Shown in pieces: positions 31,937 through 39,682 of a stretch of DNA of 41,009 nt (position 1 is the first letter of the stretch; each line of letters starts with the position of its first letter). The position numbers were made by a program, and so were the translations under genes. The notes beneath the pieces were generated by a model. The model did not search any database and was not told the origin of the DNA. It saw nothing but the letters and a program-made list of their open reading frames with translations. The stretch is from Lingula anatina (Eukaryota > Brachiopoda > Lingulata > Lingulida > Lingulidae): positions 59,445 to 100,453 of the forward strand of contig NW_019776142.1 of assembly GCF_001039355.2 (NCBI RefSeq). Direction: 5' to 3'.

Positions 31937-33567
31937 GGGCGGATTTAGGCCGTCTTCTAGGTCTTCCGGAAGACGGTCAGATTTTTAAGTTTACATTTAC
32001 GGGTATGTAATATTTTCTGTCGGAAGACGGTCAAAAATTGAGGACGAATTAACAAAGATTATTTGGAAGACTGTCAGAAAATATCTCTGGATCCGCCCCT
32101 GATATATATATATATATGTTTGCGCAAATTTGTAAAAGTAGTAAAATTCAAAAACCATAATAACAGGTTGGACACATGAAAGTTCACCAAACAATCAAAC
32201 TTCGGTAAATTACGTACCACCTCGTGGAACAGTCGGAACATTTGGAATCACACTTGGAACACCGTAGCCATCATCGTTATATGCTGATACTTGAAAATGG
32301 TACACGTCCCAAGATGTCAGATTTCCCACCGTCGTGCAGTAGAGAGAGGAAAATTTGTCCGCCCTTACAGTCTCAGACCTCCTGGCATCGTAGCTGTCAA
32401 TTGGCCAATATTCCACCAGATAGCCTTTGATTTGTGAACCATGCGCTGGCTCGCGCCAACACAACAATACTGTTGTCTCATTTGAAAATTTTGTTTCCAG
32501 TTGTGTTGGTTCTGAGGAATAAATACATGAGGAAAATGAATTACACAAATTAGTAGGCTATACTTGTTTGAGGCAGACTTTTCTCATGGTTTACAGTAGA
32601 AAAGGAATCTCCAATTAATTATCTGCAACAAACAATTGATGAAAGGCAATTCTAATTTCTGTTCGATGAAAAAGTGGGCTAACAGCTGCAATTTGGTGCT
32701 ATCACAAAAACACAAAAACAATTAGTATCGAGAAGAAAGCTTTTGTGCTTATCCACTTTCAAGTTAAGCACCTACCTGATATTAAAGAAATATTCACTGA
32801 CAGCGTTACAGAAGCTGTCATTTCAGGCACACCTGGGTCTGTAGCGACTATAGAGGCCTCTATTTGTGTCACACTTTGTGCCTGCGGCAGCTGCTGTCTG
32901 AGATTAACCTTTCCGCTTCTGGGGTCGATCGAAAAATATGAAGAGTCACTGCTTGTCGCATTGACGCTATACCTTACGAGTCGGTTGTACGGCGCCGTAT
33001 CATTGTCCGACGTACTGACGATTAGAATCGTTGTTCCGACGCTACTTCGTCGCCATACGACAGTGTTGTAAGACGGACGAGAAAAAACTGGGGGGTATTT
33101 ATTCTCTTCTGATATCTCTACAGAAACTCTTGTCTGTCCTATCTTTGATCCTTGTCTGGCAATTACATCGAAAATGAACTGCTGTCCCTTTGAAGTAGAG
33201 TATGATTTCTTCACCTCGATTTTTCCACTGGTATGGTCTATAGAGAAATATTTGTTAGCGTTATTCGAAATATAGTAGCGTATCGGTTGCCCAGTTGTGA
33301 TGCCGCTAGATGGCACTGCTGTTACGGTGATCACGTGGGTTCCCGCAGGCGCTCCTGGGTACACTCGGGCAAAATATGGCGTACCTATGAATGAGATGGC
33401 TCCTGGAATAAATAAAGGAAATATTTCCTTTTAGAAAATTGATCTCAAAAATTGTTTTGTTATTGTTATAAAAGCACAAAATGAGCGTTAGCCCATCACG
33501 TAGCAATAATAATAATATTAATAATAATAATAATAACTTTCCTGAGATTGTGGTGGGCCTACACTAC

Positions 33568-33641
<74 letters not shown>

Positions 33642-36600
33642 AAAAACTGTTGTTAGTCTAATGACCTCTTTTGAAGATACGAGGTTCCAATAACTTATTT
33701 CAATAGTAAACTATATAGCGGTAGCTTGTTGATAAAGAGGGACATTGTTGTATTTTGTCTTGCCATATGAAGGCCTAATGTGCATGATATCGTTTTGGTT
33801 CTCATGCTGCATTTTCGATGTTGGTGGGCCATAGAGTCTTTTGTGCTGGACCCGAGCTTCATAAAGAGAACATTTACGCCTAAAAGTGTAGCATTTATTT
33901 AAATGGTTTAATTTCTATTGATACCAAGTCACACTATCCTTGATTATACATGCAAGGGTTATTACTGCATGACAAAAGATGAAGATTAATAAACAAAGTC
34001 ATATGTTGATTCAAGCGCAAACGTTTTGTCAGGATTTGTATGCTCTACTTAATTCCGTGACTCAGTAAAAAAAATATCAACCCAACTACCATTATCTATT
34101 TAATACCAGGGATCCAGCGACAATAGAACGCGACTTAAAAGTAGATTATCATGTTAACGCTATCCTGATCTTCAGTCATATGAATAGTGCTAGGCCATTA
34201 AAAACACTGTCTTCTGTCAAAGGGGGAATCGGCCGTAGTGACCCATCGTTGTTGATGTATTTGTGTCGTGCTCGCATAGCTCTGGTAGCGGCTGTATTAA
34301 AACAGCCATTTATGAAGCTCACGACAGCCGTTGAAAACTCAGTCCGCTTGGAATGCTAGACTGCTGGACGGTTATTAAAGAACTGGTTATGATCAGAATA
34401 AATTAGCTGTGCGATACCTCCACTCTGACACACACACACACACACACACACACGACCGCAGGCACGCACACACATGCACAACTTGTTTATATCCATTTAC
34501 CCCCCCCCCCCTCCCCGAAAAAAAAAAATAAATAAAATAAAAGATTAAGGAAAAAATAAATGAAAATAAAAATGATGAAGCTTTCGGTCTCTCTTTAATT
34601 AAAATTTTAAACAAGCTTTTGCTCTGTTGTTAGATGGGGCTTTTTTTTTCGATTTGAGAATACGCAGAATATTATGTGACTTAACTACTCATTACAGCGA
34701 AAATAGAAAAGAAAAAACATGCACCCACGCATGCATTACGCAAAATGCAGAGACAAAATTGATTATGAAATTTATGTTTTCTTCGTGCACATATATAAGG
34801 CAGTTGTAGACTTAGTGCGTATGTGTCTTTATTGATGTATTTACATGCATATAAGAAAGTACTAGTAATACTGTTTAGTAGATCGTAGTAGAAGAGTAGG
34901 CCTACTGTACTATAAGCCTCTCTCTCTCTCTATATATATATATATCTACAGGATGTACAGCCTGATTTACCTATCACGTATCATCCAATGTTATTTATAG
35001 TTTCAGCATTCCTATTTGCGAAATCAAGACCCAAATAAAAAGAAAATTACACCACACAACGATAAAATGGAAACAATAAAATAATATTTACTGGTTATTT
35101 CCCCCTGTTAGACCCACGCGGAGAAGAAACCGTGAAAATATTTTTGATAACAAAGTCCTGTTTCGTCAGCATTCTCTATCTGGTCTCAACAATGTCGTTC
35201 CAGTACCTGATTTTCTGCGTGCTATTTTGATAATATTTATGATTATTGCTCTGTCGCACGTTATAAGCAATTTGTCCTGTCTCTAGGCAGATACAGCGCA
35301 TCCAACTGATAATTGATTTACAGAATGTAGGCCAGCTTCGCTGCTTATATACTGGGTTTAGTTACAGCTCCCTCGCCAACAAGTACGACTCCGTGGCGCA
35401 ACGGTAGCGCGTCTGACTCCAGATCAGAAGGTTGCGTGTTCAAATCACGTCGGGGTCAAAACTGACTTTTTGTTCTTTTTCTTTATTAAAAATATCTTTA
35501 TCTTTCACGCAGAAACCTTATTCTAGCATAGAAAAGAAAAATGTGAAATATGAAAAAATGTGCTAGTTATCACTTTACGTCAGCAACTTTACCCCACGGA
35601 AAGAGATGGGACAGCCGGCCAACCTAAGCTTCGTAACCGTCTCTCTTCACCATCCCCTCTTTCCAACGAACAAATAAATAAATAAGAAGATTAGGAAGAA
35701 AGAAAAAAACAAGATAAACCAAAATCATCCCATCCTTATGTCTTATCACATTAAAGTAGAAAGTAGAATCTTGATATAGGCCTATCTCAAATTTTCATCC
35801 TCGAATGAGCCCCCACCCCTATAGAAACATGCCAGTGCACCAGCCATGCTAAAATGTTTACAAATTTCACGAATAATCTGAAAATACATTAGGACTTCCC
35901 GACGTACCAGTAGACTCAAAGAAAAATTAAACGTCATTCATATTTATCTTGATTATATTTTTCCTGCAACGGTAAGATAAGTGTCTATAAATATTCAGGC
36001 AGGCTATTATTAGAATGCCCATCTAGTCATCTATCTTTCTATCTAAAAAGCCTTGTTCGGATGCTAAGACGTAAACATTTCGTAACAGAGTTAAAAAATA
36101 GTGTCAGTCGTCTAACGCGTATGAGTGGGCAATCTTGGTCTATTATTAAGGACATAAGACAATCTGGTAGCCCCCGTAAGTGGCTAAAGTCACGAAAAGC
36201 GCCTTAAATCTAAAACTTTTTAAAATATACTGCAATATGTTGTCTCTGACCTTAGGGAAGGGTGCATGTTATTTTATTAAGAGGACGCATGTTTTTCACG
36301 CAACATTTCAAGATCTTTCAACCAGATCCAAATATTTAGGTTTGAACCCACTCCGGTGTGCTACCACAGTTTACCACGTGTGCTTTTCTGTGTGTTTCGA
36401 ATTCTTCTTGTCTTCCATTCAGTTTAACAGGCACGGTCCCTCATGAGCCTTTTTTGGATTCAGCTTTTTCATTCATAGAAATCTTGTTGTCTTACTCACT
36501 ATAGCTCTTGCAGAATTAATTAATTTTTTATTTTACTCCTCGTCTATTTTGAAGCCTACTTGTTGAGCCGACTTTCTCAATCGAAATAGCTGCAGCCCAT

Positions 36601-38087
36601 ACTATTTCTTTTTAATTCATATATGTCCAATTCGTTTCAACCATAACATGCAGATCCGCTTCAAGACTTAAGTGGCAAGACTATAGTTAATTACTTGTAA
36701 TGAAACCCAAAAAAGAAAGACTGAGAAGATGAAATGGTAAACAACAAATGAGAAATAAAGAAAGATAATGGATGAAACTGGAGAGCGAAATTGCGCAAGT
36801 AATCATCAGACTAACTCAACTGAACAGTAAATTACCAAACGATCAAAAGGACCACTACTTATACACTCTTACCTTTGATAAACGCAGACATCATTTATAA
36901 CCGAATGTTATTAATAGACAATAAATACTGGAACGAAATATCCGGTAGCTAACATAAGGATAAACTGAAAATGATGTATGGAAATCATACATCAAACAGC
37001 CTGTATTTCACAGCAAGATACGTACTGGATTAGCACTTCTCTCTATTGTATTTTTTTCGATTATTATTATTTTTTTATTTTTGTTTTATTTTCCTATTCA
37101 CTCGAGGACAAAACCAAAGCGAAAATATGATATACTATTTTTTATTATTTTGGAGAAGAGGGGGATGACATGTCCCCTCCGCCAAGGCGAGTCAAGGCAT
37201 TACGTGAATCGCACCTTTACATTCAGGGTACACCCGTCTCTCCAGGATCAAAGGAGAGATCAGGACAGTTATTTTTTGCAAGTAGTTTGGGTAGGGATGA
37301 GGGGCATACTGTTGTTTTAAAAACCTCTCATAAGCCTTGCGCCCCTCCCGACGCCGACGCGGTGGAAATAAGCCAGATGACCAGATAACACGTCTGAAAG
37401 AGGTGTGCTGAAGGCTCTTCACCTTAAAACTTCTCTAAAAGCTTTCTCGTGTCTTTTCTTATCTGTGGATACTCTCTTTCGCAATAAGCACCAAAGGGAG
37501 TTAGAGCAGCTGCCAATCTAGATGTGTTATTATTATTATTTTTTTTTTTTTTGGTGCTTGCATTAAAAAAACGTGACCTTAAATCGGTGTATTTTAAGGT
37601 GTCGTTTAAGACTGATAGGTGAAAGAAATTAGTTCATCTGTACGACATGATATCTCAATTATGACACTATCTTCATCAGTGTATTTGTAATTGAAATATC
37701 AGTGACGGATTCACTTAAGAAGTCAAAACTGACAACTGCATTAATATCACTGTTTACGTTGTAAGTCCCTAGGGTAGTAATTTCAATATGGTAGGCCTAT
37801 GCCTATGCGTGTGCCAGCTGGCGTGTATGTGAGTGTGCGCGCATGCTTGTGCGTGTGTATAAGAATACAATGCAACGATGGGAGTGAAAATGAGAGCAAC
37901 GACATTTATCAGCAATAACACGTCTTGGTTCTAATGTAACTCTATTTAAGACAAGTAGGCAAGAAAAAAAGAATCACTCTTCACCTTTTTGCACAGTTTA
38001 AGATAGAAATGTCTCACCTTGTCCGGTACACGTGTGCAGCATCCCTAGGAACAGTGCCGTGAGAAGATATACCGTTAGTCCAGACAT
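16092..38087 (-). CDS. adhesion GPCR: 2 cadherin - FN3 - 39 EGF - HRM - GAIN/GPS - 7TM
   Basis: Eighteen coding exons joined by GT-AG introns of compatible phase give 8,067 nt, exactly 2,689 codons including TGA. Approximate residues: signal peptide 1-22; two cadherin repeats 28-232; FN3 233-330; EGF 1-39 at 331-1972; HRM 1973-2037; GAIN 2038-2258 with GPS to 2304; 7TM about 2317-2570; tail of about 120 residues ending DDTKL. The HL/T cleavage site and hydrophobic tethered-agonist segment are conserved, so self-cleavage and cadherin/EGF-mediated adhesion are expected from the family. CELSR/Flamingo also joins cadherins, EGF, HRM and 7TM, but it has many more cadherins plus LamG domains and no FN3 at this place. 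EMR-type receptors have EGF without cadherins. I cannot place this gene in a named subfamily. Uncertain points are the exon 11 donor, the gap at 22,334-22,586 and the choice of first ATG. Confidence 0.88.
17026..17260 (-). CDS. aGPCR exon 17: TM3-TM4
   Basis: [32 protein letters not shown] is the highly conserved TM3 (HYF.L..F.WM..E) with its disulfide cysteine. [17 protein letters not shown] is TM4 (GWG.P pattern). Phase 1 to 2, donor GTGAGA. Confidence 0.9.
17496..17599 (-). CDS. aGPCR exon 16: TM2
   Basis: [29 protein letters not shown] fits intracellular loop 1 and TM2 of family B2 receptors. Acceptor TCAAAATAG, donor GTAAGG, phase 2 to 1. Confidence 0.87.
17896..18020 (-). CDS. aGPCR exon 15: TM1
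   Basis: [13 protein letters not shown] leads into the hydrophobic helix [20 protein letters not shown] and then TYGLFR at the membrane edge, as in secretin/adhesion-class TM1. Phase 0 to 2, acceptor CTTTTGCCAG, donor GTATTT. Confidence 0.87.
18490..18580. repeat. hairpin-core copy U11 (intronic)
   Basis: Closest to U8: ACCACCGGGGCCG, CTCGGCCTATTGCCATG, TTTACGTTTGAATAACA and AGGCATCTTGATA are shared. The 5' half of stem 1 is lost. The box TTGTATTTGCAAACC is at about 18,652. Confidence 0.72.
19347..19440. repeat. hairpin-core copy U12 (intronic)
   Basis: Stem 1 is ACCCC/GGGGT (19348-19352 with 19364-19368). Stem 2 is CTCAGC/GCTAAG. The TTACCAGGTCAAGTTCGAAAA tail is identical to that of U3. 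The box GATTTGCATTTGCGAAGG is at about 19,513. Confidence 0.8.
20362..20455. repeat. hairpin-core copy U13 (intronic)
   Basis: Almost identical to U12. Stem 1 pairs 20363-20367 with 20379-20383. TTGCATTTGCAAAGG is at about 20,531, and the palindrome CGCGCATGCGC is at about 20,692. Confidence 0.8.
21172..21269 (-). CDS. aGPCR exon 14: GPS cleavage motif and tethered agonist
   Basis: Codes the rest of the GPS: VWSTDG, an Asn/Ser/Thr loop, [18 protein letters not shown] (H2296-L2297-T2298, codons 21198-21190) is the self-cleavage triad, and TNFAILL is the tethered agonist. Two of the four usual GPS cysteines are replaced (L2280 and S2294). Phase 1 to 0, donor GTAAGT. Confidence 0.87.
21192..21193 (-). 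other. GPS autoproteolysis site HL/T
   Basis: The peptide bond L2297-T2298 falls between codon 21195-21193 and codon 21192-21190. His-Leu-Thr is the family consensus for cis-autoproteolysis. Confidence 0.75.
21670..21709 (-). CDS. aGPCR exon 13: GPS start
   Basis: A 40-bp micro-exon coding [13 protein letters not shown], the C-x-F/W-W start of the GPS motif with its first cysteine (C2265). Acceptor TATCATTTCAG, donor GTATGG, phase 0 to 1. Frame and motif continuity on both sides support it. Confidence 0.8.
22004..22252 (-). CDS. aGPCR exon 12: GAIN subdomain B
   Basis: 83 residues, phase 0-0, with [23 protein letters not shown] and the GAIN signature VVAATVKN followed by [11 protein letters not shown]. 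Acceptor TTTCAAATCAG, donor GTATAA. Confidence 0.85.
22334..22586. other. assembly gap (253 N)
   Basis: A run of N between aGPCR exons 11 and 12. Poly-A and poly-T-rich sequence flanks it on the right. A short exon could be hidden, though the modelled frame is continuous across it. Confidence 0.99.
22789..22966 (-). CDS. aGPCR exon 11: GAIN subdomains A/B
   Basis: [14 protein letters not shown] continues the helix from exon 10, and [15 protein letters not shown] is the characteristic N-I-A strand. The 3' end is uncertain: I use GTATAG at 22,787, which keeps phase 0 to exon 12. An internal GTAAGT (after NLTS) is a stronger consensus but would remove the conserved strand. The assembly gap lies in the following intron, so a short exon could be missing. 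Confidence 0.65.
23224..23242. repeat. G homopolymer
   Basis: A run of 19 G, preceded by shorter G runs from 23,214, in the intron after exon 10. The first 50 bases form a potential G-quadruplex on the plus strand. Confidence 0.8.
23281..23375 (-). CDS. aGPCR exon 10: GAIN subdomain A
   Basis: 31 codons plus two bases. [14 protein letters not shown] is a typical GAIN helix (N.L..IS.v...). Phase 0 to 2, donor GTAAGC. Confidence 0.78.
23853..23993 (-). CDS. aGPCR exon 9: GAIN subdomain A
   Basis: 47 residues, phase 0-0, helix-like and charged ([20 protein letters not shown]), as expected for the helical GAIN subdomain A. Acceptor ATTGTCCAG, donor GTAAGG. Confidence 0.78.
24295..24488 (-). CDS. 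aGPCR exon 8: hormone receptor motif
   Basis: 64 residues with four cysteines and tryptophans: [33 protein letters not shown]. This matches the HRM found N-terminal to GAIN domains. Phase 1 to 0; the donor GTTTGT is weaker than most. Confidence 0.78.
25004..25138 (-). CDS. aGPCR exon 7: end of EGF 38 and EGF 39
   Basis: Acceptor CTTTCCATCAG, donor GTGAGT, phase 1-1. LDEC and CQNGGSC mark a calcium-binding-type EGF that closes with GYSGVHC. It falls below usual open-frame size cut-offs but joins perfectly in frame. Confidence 0.87.
25646..25882 (-). CDS. aGPCR exon 6: end of EGF 36, EGF 37, start of 38
   Basis: Acceptor CTCCAATAG, donor GTATGC, phase 1-1. It completes EGF 36 (GEKC) and encodes EGF 37. 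EGF 38 starts with NIDEC, the calcium-binding EGF signature. Other frames here are open by chance. Confidence 0.85.
25883..26650 (-). other. aGPCR intron 5
   Basis: A 768-bp intron. A 108-codon minus-strand frame (26,149-26,475) inside it shows no EGF pattern or homology that I recognise and is treated as chance. Confidence 0.65.
26651..30610 (-). CDS. aGPCR exon 5: giant exon, EGF 5-36
   Basis: An uninterrupted 3,960-bp phase 1-1 exon. It completes EGF 5, encodes EGF 6-35 and begins EGF 36. Each module has six cysteines in the pattern CxxxPCxNxATC...CxC...GxxGxxC. EGF 17 has a long acidic insert between cysteines 3 and 4. Modules 19-25 are separated by Asn/Thr-rich linkers of about 10-20 residues. 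The C2-x4-S/T-C3 motif used by POFUT1 is present in most modules, often overlapping an N-x-S/T sequon (as in CKNNATC). Confidence 0.93.
30611..31069 (-). other. aGPCR intron 4
   Basis: A 459-bp intron between EGF exons 4 and 5, AT-rich. I see nothing else in it. Confidence 0.7.
31070..31663 (-). CDS. aGPCR exon 4: EGF 1-5
   Basis: Four complete EGF modules, plus a fifth that is completed by exon 5 after CTCPPG. EGF 2 has an insertion of about 15 residues between its third and fourth cysteines. Phase 1-1. Confidence 0.9.
31934..32101. mobile_element. 168-bp MITE with CAGGGGCGGAT termini
   Basis: CAGGGGCGGAT at 31934 and its exact reverse complement ending at 32101 form the terminal inverted repeats, typical of hAT-like MITEs. 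It sits inside an (AT)n tract (31891-31933 and 32102-32116), so the target duplication cannot be resolved. The interior repeats GGAAGACGGTCA several times. It lies in the intron between the FN3 and EGF 1-5 exons. Confidence 0.82.
32218..32511 (-). CDS. aGPCR exon 3: fibronectin type III domain
   Basis: 97 residues with the FN3 hallmarks: VLLCWREP on strand B, GYLVEYW on strand C, the tyrosine-corner-like [14 protein letters not shown] on strand F, and a Pro-rich end. Phase 1-1, donor GTACGT. Confidence 0.88.
32776..33402 (-). CDS. aGPCR exon 2: two cadherin repeats
   Basis: Encodes about 209 residues with two cadherin-type folds. Markers are [11 protein letters not shown] and [11 protein letters not shown] (the FxID..SG pattern), [17 protein letters not shown], and YPPVF at the inter-repeat boundary. 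The canonical DxNDNxPxF calcium linker is degenerate (EENKYPPVF), so calcium rigidification of the linker may be weak. Phase 1-1. Confidence 0.85.
33570..33639. repeat. compound (GT)n(TA)n microsatellite
   Basis: About 18 GT units run directly into about 16 TA units, near the 5' splice region of aGPCR intron 1. Confidence 0.9.
35387..35458 (+). tRNA. tRNA-Trp (CCA anticodon)
   Basis: 72 nt with a full cloverleaf. The acceptor stem GACTCCG/CGGGGTC has one T-G pair. The D arm is GCGC..GCGC with AACGGTA. The anticodon arm TCTGACT-CCA-GATCAGA has anticodon CCA. The T arm is GCGTG-TTCAAAT-CACGT. A T-run at 35,466-35,470 is a good Pol III terminator. Internal A and B boxes are intact. The gene lies antisense within aGPCR intron 1, with no intron of its own. 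Confidence 0.95.
35466..35470 (+). terminator. Pol III terminator of tRNA-Trp
   Basis: TTTTT begins 8 bp after the tRNA 3' end, and further T-rich sequence follows. Confidence 0.7.
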
Positions 38088-38143
38088 TGTAATACCGTGG
38101 TAAAAGTAACTTGTGATCATTCACTCAACTATGAGGCAAGTGG
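38018..38143 (-). CDS. aGPCR exon 1: 5' UTR end and signal peptide
   Basis: The chosen ATG is at 38,085-38,087 (A at -3). It gives 23 codons plus one base and a hydrophobic core [14 protein letters not shown]. An in-frame ATG lies eleven codons upstream (38,118-38,120), directly after an in-frame TGA, and would lengthen the leader. A TTTTCAG acceptor at 38,144 implies a further non-coding exon upstream. Donor GTGAGA, phase 1. Confidence 0.75.
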
Positions 38144-39064
38144 CTGAAAAAGAGGGAAAATAACGGTTAAACATCGCAATACTCATGGTTACTTTATATT
38201 ATTGGTTTTGAAATAGAAAATGCACAGATCTAAAGTCCAAATGGTTATCTGGGATATAAGCGAATGCCGAGAGCGCTGAAATCTCGCAACAGATGAAAAA
38301 ATATATTTTGCCCCGATTTTCAAGCTCTGTTTTATCAAATCGTAAAGTATGTATGCCGAAACCTTAAACTGCTCGTTGCCCTTTCATACTAAAACATTTT
38401 CTTTGGAGTGAAGTGCTTAAATCCCGAAACTGTTTTGGCTGTGTCCAAGCTCTTTGACAAAGTGTTGACTTAGGATTCTATGCTCCGACCTTAATTTACA
38501 CAAACATTGAAGGTGTATCCAGCAAGCAACCACGTGTGCTTTCAGTCCAAAAAATAAACTGTTTACTGTTATAAAGTGGTTGCCCTGGTAACGGACAATG
38601 ATTACTTTTGGTTTGTGCAAAGAAAACATGTTCTGAAAAATATTTTGTTCCTCGAATTTTTGCTGTCCAGATATCAATGAAGCTTCCCATGCTGTCTGTG
38701 AAAGACAGACAAATAAAGCATACAAATACTCCCTAGTTACTAAATACAATATTTTGAAAAATTTGAAATGTGCAAAGCAAACCTTTTCAACAGAATAGAA
38801 AACAGAGCATTTAACTGAGATTATGACTGGATTATCAGGTAACATAATTTGCACTCAGTAAAAAATAAAGTATAAAAGTGCATAACATATTTCTTACGTA
38901 AGTAAACCCCCAAAAAATATTTTTTTTCTGTCAGATGAACTTAAGATGTAGTTAGTTGACTTTAGACAAAAAGCCCAACAGTATAATACAAATGATATCT
39001 TATGAATCCATAAATTCCCAGACTAAACCTATAAATATCAACACACTTGATCTGTAGGCACCTG

Positions 39065-39069
39065 ACAAA

Positions 39070-39104
<35 letters not shown>

Positions 39105-39106
39105 AA
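39065..39106. repeat. (AAAT)n microsatellite
   Basis: About ten perfect tetranucleotide units. Confidence 0.95.
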
Positions 39107-39636
39107 TGACATTCTTGTTAACATTTAACTGACTGACGATAATCGAATAAAAACTTCCCCAAGGAAAGGGTGTCCTAGTGGAACATGAACCTATTCTAAT
39201 ACCTTAAATTACCTTACGTCCCTAGTTAAATCTTGCGTTCTTATTAAACTCATTTGGTTACAGCGCACCTGTTTTCTGTTTGCCCTGAAAGTTGTTCTGA
39301 GCTCGTTACAGTATCTGTAATATCAGTGGAAGCTATTGCCTTTTATCTACTCCTCCTGGCAAGGCTTAAACCTCTTGTTGTCCTCAGAAAAAGTTTGTTC
39401 TTGGAATAAACATTTCTGGTAATGCACCAACCATCCAATTTGAGAAATGTTTTCTTGGTAATGCGCGATCTTCCATTTTGTAAACAACATTTTTAGAGTT
39501 AGCCCTGAGAATTTTACTCAATTGACGCAAACGAGAAGAGTACTTGATTGGTTTGACTAAAAATGACAGAATTTTTAATTAAGATGACAAACAACATGGT
39601 GATGAAGCTTTTTTCTGAAAAGATTGCACTTAATGG

Positions 39637-39640
<4 letters not shown>

Positions 39641-39678
<38 letters not shown>
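39641..39678. repeat. (AG)n microsatellite
   Basis: Nineteen perfect AG units. The open frames that cross it are artefacts of the repeat. Confidence 0.95.

Positions 39679-39682
<4 letters not shown>

Larger units (their letters stand above)
33640..38017 (-). other. rest of aGPCR intron 1
   Basis: The 4.6-kb first intron (33,403-38,017) carries the tRNA-Trp gene and microsatellites at 34,429-34,453 (CA)n and about 34,919-34,945 (TC then TA). Frames at 35,962-36,205 and 37,170-37,388 on the plus strand are unrecognised and not called. No exon compatible with the receptor was found here. Confidence 0.6.

Noticed and set aside
32745-33071. 108-codon plus-strand frame over the cadherin exon
   Set aside because: It is the antisense shadow of the cadherin repeats, which have clear motif support on the minus strand.
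35962-36205. About 80-codon plus-strand open stretch ending in a basic peptide ([10 protein letters not shown]...WLKSRKAP)
   Set aside because: The translation looks coding-like, but it has only one late ATG, no splice context and no domain I recognise. A chance frame or old repeat fragment is as likely.
37170-37422. Overlapping frames on both strands near 37.2 kb
   Set aside because: No family signature, and neither fits the receptor splice phases. The sequence may be an old repeat, but no ends are visible.
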